This document shows positions 8,034 to 16,301 of a DNA stretch of 60,713 nt, piece after piece. The first letter of the stretch is position 1, and each line of letters begins with the position of its first letter. The position numbers were made by a program, and so were the translations under genes. The notes under the pieces were generated by a model. It was not told where the DNA came from and searched no databases. It saw nothing but the letters and a program-made list of their open reading frames with translations. Source of the DNA: Gammaproteobacteria bacterium (GTDB lineage: Bacteria > Pseudomonadota > Gammaproteobacteria > Steroidobacterales > Steroidobacteraceae); assembly GCA_027452045.1 (NCBI GenBank), contig DAIDHH010000178.1, positions 1-60,713 on the forward strand. Reading direction: 5' to 3'.

Positions 8034-9446
8034 TCACCGCCCAAAAGCCGGCAGCACCATGGTCTTGTTCACGAGCACGTTGAACGCGTAGCCGGGTCGG
8101 ATGATCAGTGTCGGCGCCACGGAAAGGTTCTTTTGCATCAGTTGGGCACCCACCTGGTCCAACTCCTGCGCGAGGTCGCCCGTGGCCGACTGCGAGAACC
8201 CGGGCGAGGTCAACTGAGACTGATTCTGCGGCTGCGCGACCTGCGCGCCCGCGCCGAGCAGGGAGAGCAGCGTCGCGGAGCCAAAGAGCCGCCAGTAGTG
8301 ATTGTTCACGAGATCGTGAAAGCCCGCCTCGCCGCGCGCGTTCCCGCCCTGCATGCCGTGAAGGTTCACAGTCGCGCCGTTCGGCATGATGAGTTCATTC
8401 CATGCCACGAGCACGCGAGTCTGTCCCCATCGAATACCGGAGGAGTACTCGCCAACGAGGCGCGTGCCCTGCGGGATCAATACGACGTCGGGATGGAGAC
8501 TGTCGTAAACGGTCTGCGAGACCACCGCCGAAACCATTCCTGGCATGTCCGAGTTGATGCCGGTCTCCATCACGGCCGGAATGACGCTCCCAGCAAAGAG
8601 TTCATGCGTGCCGAGCGCCGGCTCCTCCGCCGCAGGCAAATACCCGTTCGGGTCTTTTCGGCGCTCGCCAGACAACCACGCGGAATTCGCGCCCGAGGCC
8701 GATTCGCCCTGGCCCTGCGCTGCGAGCAGCGCCTTCTGCAGCGCGAGCGGATTCGCGCCTGAACCCATCTTGCCTTGCGCCGCAAGGAGCGCGACAAGCG
8801 GATTGGCGCTCTGCGCACCGCCCGCAACCGCTCCGGCCATACCCTGCGCGCCGCCCGCGTGAATCTCTGAATCCACCGCCCGGTCTTCGGCCTCCTGCGC
8901 ATTCTCCAGGGCTTTGTATTTCCGTTGCGCCAACCATTGCTGATACTGCGAGCGGTAATTCACCCGCGCCCCACCGCCGAAGCCGTTCTCGGCCGGCGGT
9001 GGCAGCACGCTCTGTCTCGTGCCCGTCGTGCCGGAAGGCGTCGCAGGCGGCCTGCTCGCAGGCTGCGTCGATTTGCGTCTCTCGGCGCGCTGCGCGGCCG
9101 CTCGCGCGCGCTCCTCGGCCGCTTTTTCAATCTTGTCCTCGCGAGCGAGCCACTGCGCCATGTCAGGGCGGGTTTGACCCACCTGCGCGCTCGCCCCGGG
9201 TCCCGGCGCGGCCGCTCCTGGACCTGAACCACCATGCTGCCCTGCGGTGAGGATGCCAAACAGGATGAGCACGAGGAGCGCCGCGCCGATCGCCACGATG
9301 ATCGCCTTCGAGCGCTTCGAGAGCCGCTCCCCACCCGCCGGCGGATCGCTTCGCACTTTGAGCGCGGAATTGACCGGCTTCCCCGTATCCATCCGCGCCT
9401 TGCCGGCATCCCGCCCATCGAGATCACGGGTCAGTTCATCGCTCAT
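8034..9446 (-). CDS. trbI: TrbI/VirB10 channel protein
   Basis: Inner-to-outer membrane-spanning energy-sensing core component of the type IV secretion channel, 470 aa. A short cytoplasmic N-terminus precedes one membrane helix at about 47-67 (AIIVAIGAALLVLILFGILT), then a long Ala/Gln/Pro-rich periplasmic linker. The C-terminal VirB10 domain contains GTHELFAGSVIPAVMETGIN, the NGATVNLHGMQGGNARGEAG region and the hydrophobic antenna (FGSATLLSLLGAGAQV). The start at 9446 is chosen over 9539 because the family has a short N-tail and GGAGTGCCGC precedes it. It follows trbG by 10 nt. Confidence 0.95.
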   Translation of the reverse strand: MSDELTRDLDGRDAGKARMDTGKPVNSALKVRSDPPAGGERLSKRSKAIIVAIGAALLVLILFGILTAGQHGGSGPGAAAPGPGASAQVGQTRPDMAQWLAREDKIEKAAEERARAAAQRAERRKSTQPASRPPATPSGTTGTRQSVLPPPAENGFGGGARVNYRSQYQQWLAQRKYKALENAQEAEDRAVDSEIHAGGAQGMAGAVAGGAQSANPLVALLAAQGKMGSGANPLALQKALLAAQGQGESASGANSAWLSGERRKDPNGYLPAAEEPALGTHELFAGSVIPAVMETGINSDMPGMVSAVVSQTVYDSLHPDVVLIPQGTRLVGEYSSGIRWGQTRVLVAWNELIMPNGATVNLHGMQGGNARGEAGFHDLVNNHYWRLFGSATLLSLLGAGAQVAQPQNQSQLTSPGFSQSATGDLAQELDQVGAQLMQKNLSVAPTLIIRPGYAFNVLVNKTMVLPAFGR

Positions 9447-9456
9447 GCGGCACTCC

Positions 9457-10509
9457 TCACCCCTGGTTCCGGCGGCGGCAAACCACGACGCGCGCGTGGT
9501 CCCCCGCCCCGACCGCAAGCTGAAATTTCTTCGGCGCACCGTCGATCACGATGTATCCGTGGACCAAGCGAGAATTGACGAGCGCGGTCTGCCCACCCTC
9601 CACCGCGAACACCGCCGGCGCAACCCCCCACTTCATGCGACGCGGCATCTCGAGATACGTATGTCCGCCGCCCTGAAAGACTCGCTCGGGGAAGAAATCC
9701 GGCCGCGGCGGACTCTGCCACCAGTGATGGACCACTTCGCAGGAAAAATCGAAGTCGAGCCGTGCCGGGTCCACCGCCCCGAGCGACAGCCGCGTACGGC
9801 GCTTGATGGTTGCCGCGCGCGCCTCTCGCGCGGCGGAAGCGGCCTCCTCGGCCGCCTGCGCCTGCGCGGCGATCGTCGCCGGGTCATAAAACCCGACCAT
9901 CGGGGTATAGGCCGTCTTGTCGCTCACCAAGGTGAGGTAATACAGGCGCGAGGTCGTCGCGATGCTGAGATTGGTTTCCAGACCGGCCGCCGTCGGCTTG
10001 ATGTCGAGCGTCGGTGTGGAGCCCGCCATCGTCTCCTCGACGAGCCAGCGCGCGCTGTCGCCGATGGCGATGTTCGTGATGCGCTCACCCGGGATGAGTT
10101 CGATCACACACAGCCGCAGCGGGGCGCAGGTGATCGTTGGGTGTGACTGACCGTAGGGATACATCACTTCTCCGTTCGTACCCGAGAGCGCCGGGGCAAC
10201 GCCGGTCGCGAGCCACTCATCGGATGCCGCCGAGAGCGTCCTCGGACTCAACGAGGCGCGCGCGGTGGCGATGCCCGCGATGCGAGCAGACGGCGCGTTC
10301 ACATGGGCCGTGCCGAGGATTCTGATGCGCTCCGGACGGCGCGTTCCATGATTCGCTCGGGCGCCGGCGCTGCCGGTCTGCGCAGAGGCTTGCGCGGCCG
10401 ACCCCATCGCCCAGGCGGCCAGAAGAACAATGGCGAACGTGCTGATGACCTGTGCCGTTGTCCGCCCACGGCGGCTCATGCCGTAGATCACTGGTACACC
10501 TGTGTCCAT
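9457..10509 (-). CDS. trbG: TrbG/VirB9 channel protein
   Basis: Periplasmic/outer-membrane core component of the Trb channel, 350 aa (340 from the alternative ATG at 10479, which begins the signal peptide MSRRGRTTAQVISTFAIVLL). ATG 10509 has an AAGGA site and overlaps trbF by 22 nt. The N-terminal domain (ITCAPLRLCVIELIPGERIT) and C-terminal domain (HTYLEMPRRMKWGVAPAVFA, then RLVHGYIVIDGAPKKFQL) are classic VirB9/TrbG features. An Ala-rich coiled segment (residues ~225-245) links the domains. Confidence 0.93.
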   Translation of the reverse strand: MDTGVPVIYGMSRRGRTTAQVISTFAIVLLAAWAMGSAAQASAQTGSAGARANHGTRRPERIRILGTAHVNAPSARIAGIATARASLSPRTLSAASDEWLATGVAPALSGTNGEVMYPYGQSHPTITCAPLRLCVIELIPGERITNIAIGDSARWLVEETMAGSTPTLDIKPTAAGLETNLSIATTSRLYYLTLVSDKTAYTPMVGFYDPATIAAQAQAAEEAASAAREARAATIKRRTRLSLGAVDPARLDFDFSCEVVHHWWQSPPRPDFFPERVFQGGGHTYLEMPRRMKWGVAPAVFAVEGGQTALVNSRLVHGYIVIDGAPKKFQLAVGAGDHARVVVCRRRNQG

Positions 10510-11321
10510 GAGAGGTCCTTGATGAAGATGCCGAGCGGGTTATTGAGGAATTCATTGCCGGAGGAATCCAGCTTCGGATCGATCCCGGTCACCACGTGCG
10601 CTTGCCAAGAGGTCTTGGTCCGCACCCCGGAGGCATCCGTGGTCTGCTGCCAGTTGACCTGAAACGTGTTTGCCGTGATCGGCAGGACCGACGTGATCTT
10701 CACCCGCACCGTCGCCCCGTAGGGCGGATGCGCGCTGTACCAGGCGTTGAGGTAACCCGCGACGGATTTGCTCACCATCGGAAATACCCGGTTCTCGATG
10801 ATGTCCTGCTCGGCGGTGCGATCAGAAAGCACGCTACGGGCGTTGTAGATCCACTCGGCGACCTGCCAGGTGAGGATCCGCCGCGTCACGGCCGCGCCGG
10901 ATGAGGCTGGCACCGGCACCAAGGGGTCACCGAGATTGTTGAGCGCCACCACGTAGGGCTCGATCTTCGACTGACTCGCCACGTGCACCGCCCCGAGCAC
11001 CGCGATCGCCGCCACGGCGAGCGCCGCGAGCGCAACGAGCCGCCAGGAATGCGCGCGCGCGAGCACATCCCCATAACGTTCGTCCCACTCCCGGCGCGCC
11101 TCGAGATAGGGATTGCTTCCCGCGGGGAGCGCGCGCGCGGCACCCGCAGCTTGATCGGCACGAACCGCACGTTGCGGCTCGGCATCCGACGGCGTGCCTT
11201 CGGTCCCCGAATCCATACTCGCGCGACCTGCGCCGTTGCCCAGGCCGAGCGCGGCGCGCAAAGCGGACGATCCGCCGCCCGCTGCGACCGTCGGCGGGCG
11301 CTTTCTGAAATTGAACTTCAC
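10488..11321 (-). CDS. trbF: TrbF/VirB8 inner-membrane protein
   Basis: 277-aa bitopic assembly factor of the Trb channel. The family hallmark NPYLEARREWDERYGD is at about residues 69-84, followed by one membrane helix (LVALAALAVAAIAVLGAVHVA, about 94-114) and the periplasmic VirB8-like domain (SKIEPYVVALNNLGDP, then ANTFQVNWQQTTDASG). The start is GTG at 11321, with GAGGAGAC upstream. The first 65 residues are longer and more Gly/Ala-rich than usual. It begins the trbF-G-I segment; a copy of the hairpin element lies about 40-110 nt upstream. Confidence 0.93.
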   Translation of the reverse strand: MKFNFRKRPPTVAAGGGSSALRAALGLGNGAGRASMDSGTEGTPSDAEPQRAVRADQAAGAARALPAGSNPYLEARREWDERYGDVLARAHSWRLVALAALAVAAIAVLGAVHVASQSKIEPYVVALNNLGDPLVPVPASSGAAVTRRILTWQVAEWIYNARSVLSDRTAEQDIIENRVFPMVSKSVAGYLNAWYSAHPPYGATVRVKITSVLPITANTFQVNWQQTTDASGVRTKTSWQAHVVTGIDPKLDSSGNEFLNNPLGIFIKDLSWTQVYQ

Positions 11322-11360
11322 GTCGGTCTCCTCGAGCGGCGCGCCACCACCTGGTCACGC

Positions 11361-11433
11361 GCTTCCCCCCATTCCGCCCTGCGGGCGGCACGCTCCTGCG
11401 GGAGGGCACGGCCCTGCGGCCGGCGCGCTCCTG
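11361..11433 (-). repeat. Dispersed 5'-leader hairpin element upstream of trbF
   Basis: The best-preserved copy: on the minus strand GTGCCGCCCGCAGGGCGGAA is followed by TGGGGGGAAGCG, with a perfect CCGCCC-GCA-GGGCGG inverted repeat. A second half-unit with the GCAGGGC core lies just upstream. It ends about 40 nt before the trbF start. No ORF spans it convincingly. Confidence 0.7.
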
Positions 11434-11492
11434 GGGAGGAGACCGCCTTGCGGGGACCGTCCTGCGGATCGCCTTAGTGCCGCGGTCTCATT

Positions 11493-11521
11493 TGAACGCC
11501 CGGGAATTGCGGCTTATAATT
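11493..11521 (+). promoter_or_regulatory. Sigma-70 promoter for the small regulator-like gene
   Basis: TTGAAC (11493-11498) and a consensus TATAAT (11516-11521) are separated by exactly 17 bp. The predicted transcription start near 11528 precedes the GTG start at 11557 by about 30 nt. It lies in the divergent gap between trbF (minus) and the plus-strand gene, a natural place for a regulator that also controls trbF. Confidence 0.75.
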
Positions 11522-11556
11522 ACCGTTCATCGAGAAGCTGCGACAATGAGACGGCA

Positions 11557-11796
11557 GTGCCGAAAAGAAAGCCCACGGGTCGACCGCGCGGAAGACCGCG
11601 CATTGTGGAAGACCGCCGGGATGTGAATGTCAGTCTGCCGGGGTGGGCCGTCGATCGGCTGCGCGAGCTCGGCGATGGTTTTCCCTCACGGGGAATTCTG
11701 CGCGTGCTTTACTGGTACGACGACCATGGCGCGGGGACGCGCCGAGGCGAACCGCCCCGCAGACTCACGGGATCCGCGCTACGCACCAAGTCATGA
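11557..11796 (+). CDS. Small basic AT-hook-like protein, possible regulator
   Basis: 79 aa from GTG 11557 (frame open further upstream, but the promoter at 11493-11521 excludes longer starts). The N-terminus MPKRKPTGRPRGRPRIVEDR has two GRPR cores typical of AT-hook minor-groove binding. The middle (VNVSLPGWAVDRLRELGDGF) resembles a short helix-turn element found in ribbon-helix-helix-like small regulators, though it is not clear-cut. The C-terminus is basic. Divergent from trbF with its own strong promoter, so control of the transfer operon is a plausible but unproven role. Confidence 0.6.
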   Translation: MPKRKPTGRPRGRPRIVEDRRDVNVSLPGWAVDRLRELGDGFPSRGILRVLYWYDDHGAGTRRGEPPRRLTGSALRTKS

Positions 11797-11856
11797 TATG
11801 CGCCGCGCATTCGTTTGAACGGAAAGAAATCCCCGCTGGACCGATAGAGTGACAGC

Positions 11857-12075
11857 ATGGCTGAAGGTTACAGTACCGAACCGGCATGGGTTCTCGTCAC
11901 TTGGCTGGAGCCCGATGACACATGGTCCGGTCGGCTGATGCGAGACAGCGAGACGGTCGGCGAACCGCTGACCGGCTACGCAACCCATGCTGCGGTTGTG
12001 AGGGCTGCGATCAATCGAGGACACCTGGCGTTTGCCGTGAAGCGGCTGGCGTCACAACGTATCTGGTACCCCTGA
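11857..12075 (+). CDS. Small conserved-looking hypothetical protein
   Basis: 72 aa, start ATG 11857 with GAGTGA upstream. The sequence (WVLVTWLEPDDTWSGRLMRD, then GEPLTGYATHAAVVRAAINR) reads like a compact alpha/beta domain with no signal or membrane segment. It is downstream of and co-directional with the AT-hook-like gene (60 nt gap) and convergent with trbL, whose stop is 22 nt away. I do not recognise the family. Confidence 0.5.
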   Translation: MAEGYSTEPAWVLVTWLEPDDTWSGRLMRDSETVGEPLTGYATHAAVVRAAINRGHLAFAVKRLASQRIWYP

Positions 12076-12097
12076 ACCCGCGCTCACTTTTACCTCG

Positions 12098-13903
12098 TCA
12101 CTCCGGGTGATTCAGCCGGATATTGATCCCGCCCGACTGCCCCTGGTGGCGTAGCGCGTCCTGTGCGTGTCCGAGTCCTTTCGAGGCGTGTTTGACGACG
12201 TTCACCGCGTGCTCGGCCGCCGTGCGGCTGAAGAAGCTCTTGCCATCCTTTGCCGCGGCCCCTGCGGAAGGCACCGCCCCGGCACCCGCACTACCGGGAT
12301 CCGCGATGCCATCCGGTCCTGTGGCAAGCGTACCCGGCGCCGCACCTGCCCCTGAGGGGGCACCGCCTCCTCCGTCCCCACCGCCGGCCGCGCCTGCGAG
12401 CCGATTACCGGCTTTGTCCGCCGCCGCACCCGATGCGCGTCCTGAAACCTTGCTCGCCTCGCCCGCAGCCTTTCCGGTCGCTTCGACGCCCGCACCGGCC
12501 GCTTTGGCACCGGCACTGACTGCGGCTCCGACCGGCTGTAGCCCGGGTACGGCCGCAAGGGCAGCGCCGGCGGCGCTACCGGCGGCCGAAACACGCTTTC
12601 CGGCCGCCTTGGCCGCCGCAGCCATCCCTTCCCCGGCCACCTGGCCTGCGGCACGGGCACCGGTTCCCGTCGCCTTGGCAAGTCCCGAGACTCCGCCGCC
12701 GCCCGCCGAACGGTTTGTGCCCGCGAGGCTGCCGAGCATACCCATGGCGCCCATGTCGCCTGCGACCGCGCCGGCGCTCGCCCCGCCAGCGAGGCGCTTT
12801 GACATCGCGGCAAGCGCCGCGCCCCCGGAACCTGCGAGGCCCGCGACACCTGCCGCCGCGCCGAGCCCCGCTGCCGCCACGCCAGCCCCTCCCGCGGCGG
12901 CGCCCATGAAGCTGCCGGTCGAGAGCGAGGGGCTGCCCGAGAGCATGCTGCCGGCAATCCCCGGCGCGGAGAGCCCCACCACGCCGTAGACCAGCGTCAT
13001 GAATGACGCCTCGATCGGCGTGATCCAGCTATACCCGCCCTGGGTGTTCATCACGTGAAACACCTGCTGAATCTCGTGCGGCAGATTCACGCCGAGCGCC
13101 AGAATCACCGTCAACACGAAATACTTCACGCCGATACTGAACACGTAGCTCAGGTATTTTTCGGAAAACGTCGTGGTCCAGTTCGAGCCGCTGAAGGCCA
13201 GCATGAACACCCCGGCGCCCAGGATGACCGAGGCTTCGATGTTGATGATGAGTGCCTCGAACGCGAGCAACGCGTACGCCAGAATGAACACCACGGCCGA
13301 GATGACCGCCGAGAATCCAAAGAGCACATCATTGAGCGGGTGATACCATGACGCCTGATTTTTCACCGCCGCAGACAGCGATGCGATGGCGTCCCAGCTC
13401 TGTCCAAAGATCGCAGACGGATTCGCGGGGCTGAGCGCATTCGCTTGCTGCCCGGACATGCCCGTCACGACGAGTCCCGCGCGTTGGAACATATGGAGCA
13501 ACAGCGGGATCCAGTGCGGCGCCATGCCGATGACGCCGAAGTAGAACAGGGCAAAAAAGGCGATCTTGATGCCGAGGCTGCCGATGAGCTCGTGCGGCTC
13601 GGGGCGCTTCAGTGCCCACTGGATGCCCACCCACATGAGTTCGAACAGCGCAAGTCCCGAAAACAAGTCCTGGGCCGCCGCCGTGGCATGCGTGAGCCAC
13701 CCGCCCATCGAGCCGAGAAAGAGGTTCTGGATGTCGGTGAGGATGTGCGTGGTCTGCCCGGCCGTGCTCGCCGCAGGGAGCGGACTGGCCAACTGCGCGT
13801 GCGCGAGCGCGGGCACAAGGGACACGGCCAGCGCAAGCATGAGAACACACCACAGACGACGCGCCACGGTGTGCTGCTCACCCTTGTCGATCATTCGAGA
13901 CAT
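12098..13903 (-). CDS. trbL: TrbL/VirB6 polytopic membrane protein
   Basis: 601-aa inner-membrane channel component. A signal-like N-terminal helix (LWCVLMLALAVSLVPALAHA) is followed by several membrane helices between about 55 and 330 (for example IAFFALFYFGVIGMAPHWIP, VISAVVFILAYALLAFEALI, YFVLTVILALGVNLP). The C-terminal ~270 residues are extremely Ala/Gly-rich, cytoplasmic or periplasmic low complexity, a feature of many TrbL proteins. The ATG at 13903 lies 14 nt... before that point trbJ ends at 13917, so the two are tightly coupled. Confidence 0.92.
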   Translation of the reverse strand: MSRMIDKGEQHTVARRLWCVLMLALAVSLVPALAHAQLASPLPAASTAGQTTHILTDIQNLFLGSMGGWLTHATAAAQDLFSGLALFELMWVGIQWALKRPEPHELIGSLGIKIAFFALFYFGVIGMAPHWIPLLLHMFQRAGLVVTGMSGQQANALSPANPSAIFGQSWDAIASLSAAVKNQASWYHPLNDVLFGFSAVISAVVFILAYALLAFEALIINIEASVILGAGVFMLAFSGSNWTTTFSEKYLSYVFSIGVKYFVLTVILALGVNLPHEIQQVFHVMNTQGGYSWITPIEASFMTLVYGVVGLSAPGIAGSMLSGSPSLSTGSFMGAAAGGAGVAAAGLGAAAGVAGLAGSGGAALAAMSKRLAGGASAGAVAGDMGAMGMLGSLAGTNRSAGGGGVSGLAKATGTGARAAGQVAGEGMAAAAKAAGKRVSAAGSAAGAALAAVPGLQPVGAAVSAGAKAAGAGVEATGKAAGEASKVSGRASGAAADKAGNRLAGAAGGGDGGGGAPSGAGAAPGTLATGPDGIADPGSAGAGAVPSAGAAAKDGKSFFSRTAAEHAVNVVKHASKGLGHAQDALRHQGQSGGINIRLNHPE

Positions 13904-13916
13904 TGCGCGGCCTTTC

Positions 13917-14825
13917 TCAATTCACCGGAATCGGGGGGATCGAATCGTCCTTGATGCCTTCATTCACGTCATTCTGCCGGTCCTGCTCGAGCTGCTGGCG
14001 CTGCAGATCGACATTGGTTTTCAACTGTGCGAGCGCGTTCAAATCGCGGTCCTCGCGATTGAGCGCCTTCAGGATGTACCCGTCCATGGCGAGCGCGGAC
14101 TGCAGGATCTGCTTTTGACTCGCCCCGCCCTGCGCCTGCCGCTCGACCGCTGCGACGAGACTCTGTTCGTTCTGCGCGTCCTGCTCGCTCAAACCCGCGT
14201 TCTTCAGTACCGCCGCAGCCTGCGACTGCAAGACCTGCCGCTGGCGCTCGAGGTCGGCATTGATGTTCTGTCCCGGACAGGCGGGATTGGGCTGACCCGC
14301 CGGGACCGCCGAACACTCTTGAGCGACGGCCTGGTCGTACTGCGCCTGCGTCATGCACTCGCTATACCCATCCGGCAACGTATACTGGTAGCTCCCAACC
14401 GGACCGGCTCCGCAAGGCATCAATTGCCCTTGCCAGACGAGCGAGCCGAGACCGCCCTGCATGCTCATCGTGGTGCCGTATTCGGCCTGAATCTGCTCGA
14501 GATTGTCCTGGGCACCGTAAGTGAGTCCGTCGGCCATCTGCACGGCCTGGTAGGCTTCGGTGATCGGACCGATCGCCTGATCGAACAGTTGCATCGGCAT
14601 GCCGACCGCGTTCTCCGCCTGATATTCGAGCTGCATCAATTGCTGCTCTTGCCGGATCACGCCGCTCTCGCGCTGCTCGACCGCCGTGATCTCCTGCACG
14701 ATCTGCTCGGGGAACGTGGCGCCGGCCACCTCCGAAACCGCCGCCGCGCGGGGCGCAACACCCATGATCGTCGCCGCACCGGCGAGCAGGGCAAACGCAA
14801 AGCCAGAAAGCCGAATGTGCGTCAT
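13917..14825 (-). CDS. trbJ: TrbJ/VirB5-like minor pilus protein
   Basis: 302 aa with a Sec signal (MTHIRLSGFAFALLAGAATI, cleavage near APRAAA). The start at 14825 has an ideal GAGGAGG site 6 nt upstream. The mature part is alpha-helical and Gln-rich (ITAVEQRESGVIRQEQQLMQ, then LEYQAENAVGMPMQLFDQAI) as in TrbJ, with three Cys in the central loop region. The frame is open to 15161, but that extension would bury the signal peptide and is rejected. TrbJ proteins are periplasmic and needed for pilus and mating-pair formation. Confidence 0.88.
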   Translation of the reverse strand: MTHIRLSGFAFALLAGAATIMGVAPRAAAVSEVAGATFPEQIVQEITAVEQRESGVIRQEQQLMQLEYQAENAVGMPMQLFDQAIGPITEAYQAVQMADGLTYGAQDNLEQIQAEYGTTMSMQGGLGSLVWQGQLMPCGAGPVGSYQYTLPDGYSECMTQAQYDQAVAQECSAVPAGQPNPACPGQNINADLERQRQVLQSQAAAVLKNAGLSEQDAQNEQSLVAAVERQAQGGASQKQILQSALAMDGYILKALNREDRDLNALAQLKTNVDLQRQQLEQDRQNDVNEGIKDDSIPPIPVN

Positions 14826-15157
14826 AAATCCTCCTCGAGCGGCGCTTGACGCCACAGCCGCGCCCGGGCGGAAGAGTTCAAAGCACCCTCCCGCCCGGGT
14901 TTCGCCCTCTCGCATGCGGGGCTGCATCCTGGCGGCATGCGGGGTGTCCGCTGCGCGCGCAGGCGGGTCCGCTACCGGGACGTGTGATGCCGCCAGACAT
15001 CCACGCCGCATACGACTCGACGGCCGGCCCGCCGGCCGCGCGGTCATGACCCGCCCGTCCGTCGGTGCTTTGGCGATGATCGCCCCACATCCGTTGCAAG
15101 CGGATGAGGGAGACTCGCCGCAGCGCCGGCATGAGCCCCTGTGTGTATCTTGAAAAC
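14826..15157 (-). other. 332-nt gap upstream of trbJ, no convincing gene
   Basis: The trbJ frame is open through this stretch and starts at an ATGA overlap with the preceding gene; it would encode a CRRCG...CNGCG zinc-ribbon-like start, but there is no stop before trbJ and the rest is low complexity. I treat it as leader sequence. It contains several short GC palindromes (for example GGCCGGCCCGCCGGCC near 15022-15040). Confidence 0.4.
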
Positions 15158-16291
15158 TCATCGTTCCATTCCATCGCCGCCCCTTCGGGGCGTGAATCGA
15201 CGAACAGGGGGCGCGGGAGGCTCGGACAACGCGAGCGCCTCCTGTCTGCCGTGTAACACCTGCTCAGCCGATTCCGGCACCTCCCATGTCGCATCCTTGC
15301 CGCTCAAGAGAAAATGCACCGAAGCGAGGCTCTCTGTGGCCACCCACGGAATCCGGACCTCGGTGCCGTCCACGGTACCTCCGACTTTCTCGGCGAGATT
15401 GATGAGCTCCTCACGATCGCGAGCATCTCGGGATGCGAGCGGCACCACGACGGTTGTGCCGGCCGGCACCGCAGGCACCGCTTCCACCGCTTTGCGATAC
15501 TCGCCGATCAGACGCTTGTAGAGGCCCGGAGTCTCAAGTTCCTGATTCCACAGCCCTCGCACATAGGCCCCGACGATCGAATAGGGCCACCCGACTTCCT
15601 TCCAAACCCCATCGACCCGCTCGATGCGCGTGTGTGCATCGACGCGCAGCATCTGCGGCTGCGGCGCGTTCACTGAGGACGTGCGGGACGCGACCGGACG
15701 GTACCCCAGTTCGGCGCGGGCCGGTTCCATGACGATCATGCGGATCATCGCATCGTCGATCGCCCGCCACGATCGGCCATCGAGCACCACGGAGACGAGC
15801 TCGGGATGTCCGTGAAGCAGCACTGGTACCGTCTCGCCGGCTTCCAGGCGATCGATGACCTCGAGGTCGTTCCTCACGGCCGCCGCAGCGGACGGCCCGA
15901 TCGCGAGATACCGTTCGCGAACATCTGCCCATTGTCTCGAGCGCTCATCGTCCAGCCATTGGCTATACGTCGGCTCCGGCTTGGTCAGACGGACTTGCAC
16001 ATCCGGCATCGCGATGGGATTCCTCATCGCATTCATCCACCGGTCGATATAGGTCTCGGGCCGCAGCTCGCCACGGGGTGTTTGGATCATACCCCCTTCG
16101 CAGTCCGCCGCGGCGCAGAACACCCGCTCGAGCGCCGCATCGAGACGACCAATCTGAATGCACGTCCACTCCGGAGTGTGGGGATACGTGTTCCGGTCAT
16201 AGAGTCGCTCGAACAGACACCACGTTGCGTACCCACTGCCCGCCGCTCTGAACACCGCCGCGGCCTGCTCCGTCGTAATCGTTGCGCCCAT
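15158..16291 (-). CDS. Hypothetical protein inserted in the trb operon
   Basis: 377 aa, start at 16291 preceded by GAGGGCACGACG. Soluble, no signal or membrane helix. Visible features are an acidic/aromatic N-terminal domain (YATWCLFERLYDRNTYPHTP), a middle strand-rich domain (VPVLLHGHPELVSVVLDGRS) and a C-terminal GTTVVVPLASRDARDREELI segment that recalls a small alpha/beta domain with DNA-polymerase-like or BRCT-like hydrophobic spacing, without a recognisable active site. It lies 10 nt after the 622-aa gene and ends Gly-Met-Glu-Arg-stop. Unknown function. Confidence 0.65.
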   Translation of the reverse strand: MGATITTEQAAAVFRAAGSGYATWCLFERLYDRNTYPHTPEWTCIQIGRLDAALERVFCAAADCEGGMIQTPRGELRPETYIDRWMNAMRNPIAMPDVQVRLTKPEPTYSQWLDDERSRQWADVRERYLAIGPSAAAAVRNDLEVIDRLEAGETVPVLLHGHPELVSVVLDGRSWRAIDDAMIRMIVMEPARAELGYRPVASRTSSVNAPQPQMLRVDAHTRIERVDGVWKEVGWPYSIVGAYVRGLWNQELETPGLYKRLIGEYRKAVEAVPAVPAGTTVVVPLASRDARDREELINLAEKVGGTVDGTEVRIPWVATESLASVHFLLSGKDATWEVPESAEQVLHGRQEALALSEPPAPPVRRFTPRRGGDGMER

Positions 16292-16301
16292 CGTCGTGCC
16301 C

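Noticed and set aside
12123..12989. Ala/Pro-rich plus-strand open frame opposite trbL
   Set aside because: Low-complexity complement of the Ala/Gly-rich TrbL tail; no ribosome site.
14826..15161. Zinc-ribbon-like N-terminal extension of trbJ
   Set aside because: CRRCG...CNGCG looks attractive and has an ATGA overlap, but there is no stop before trbJ and TrbJ needs its signal peptide at the N-terminus.
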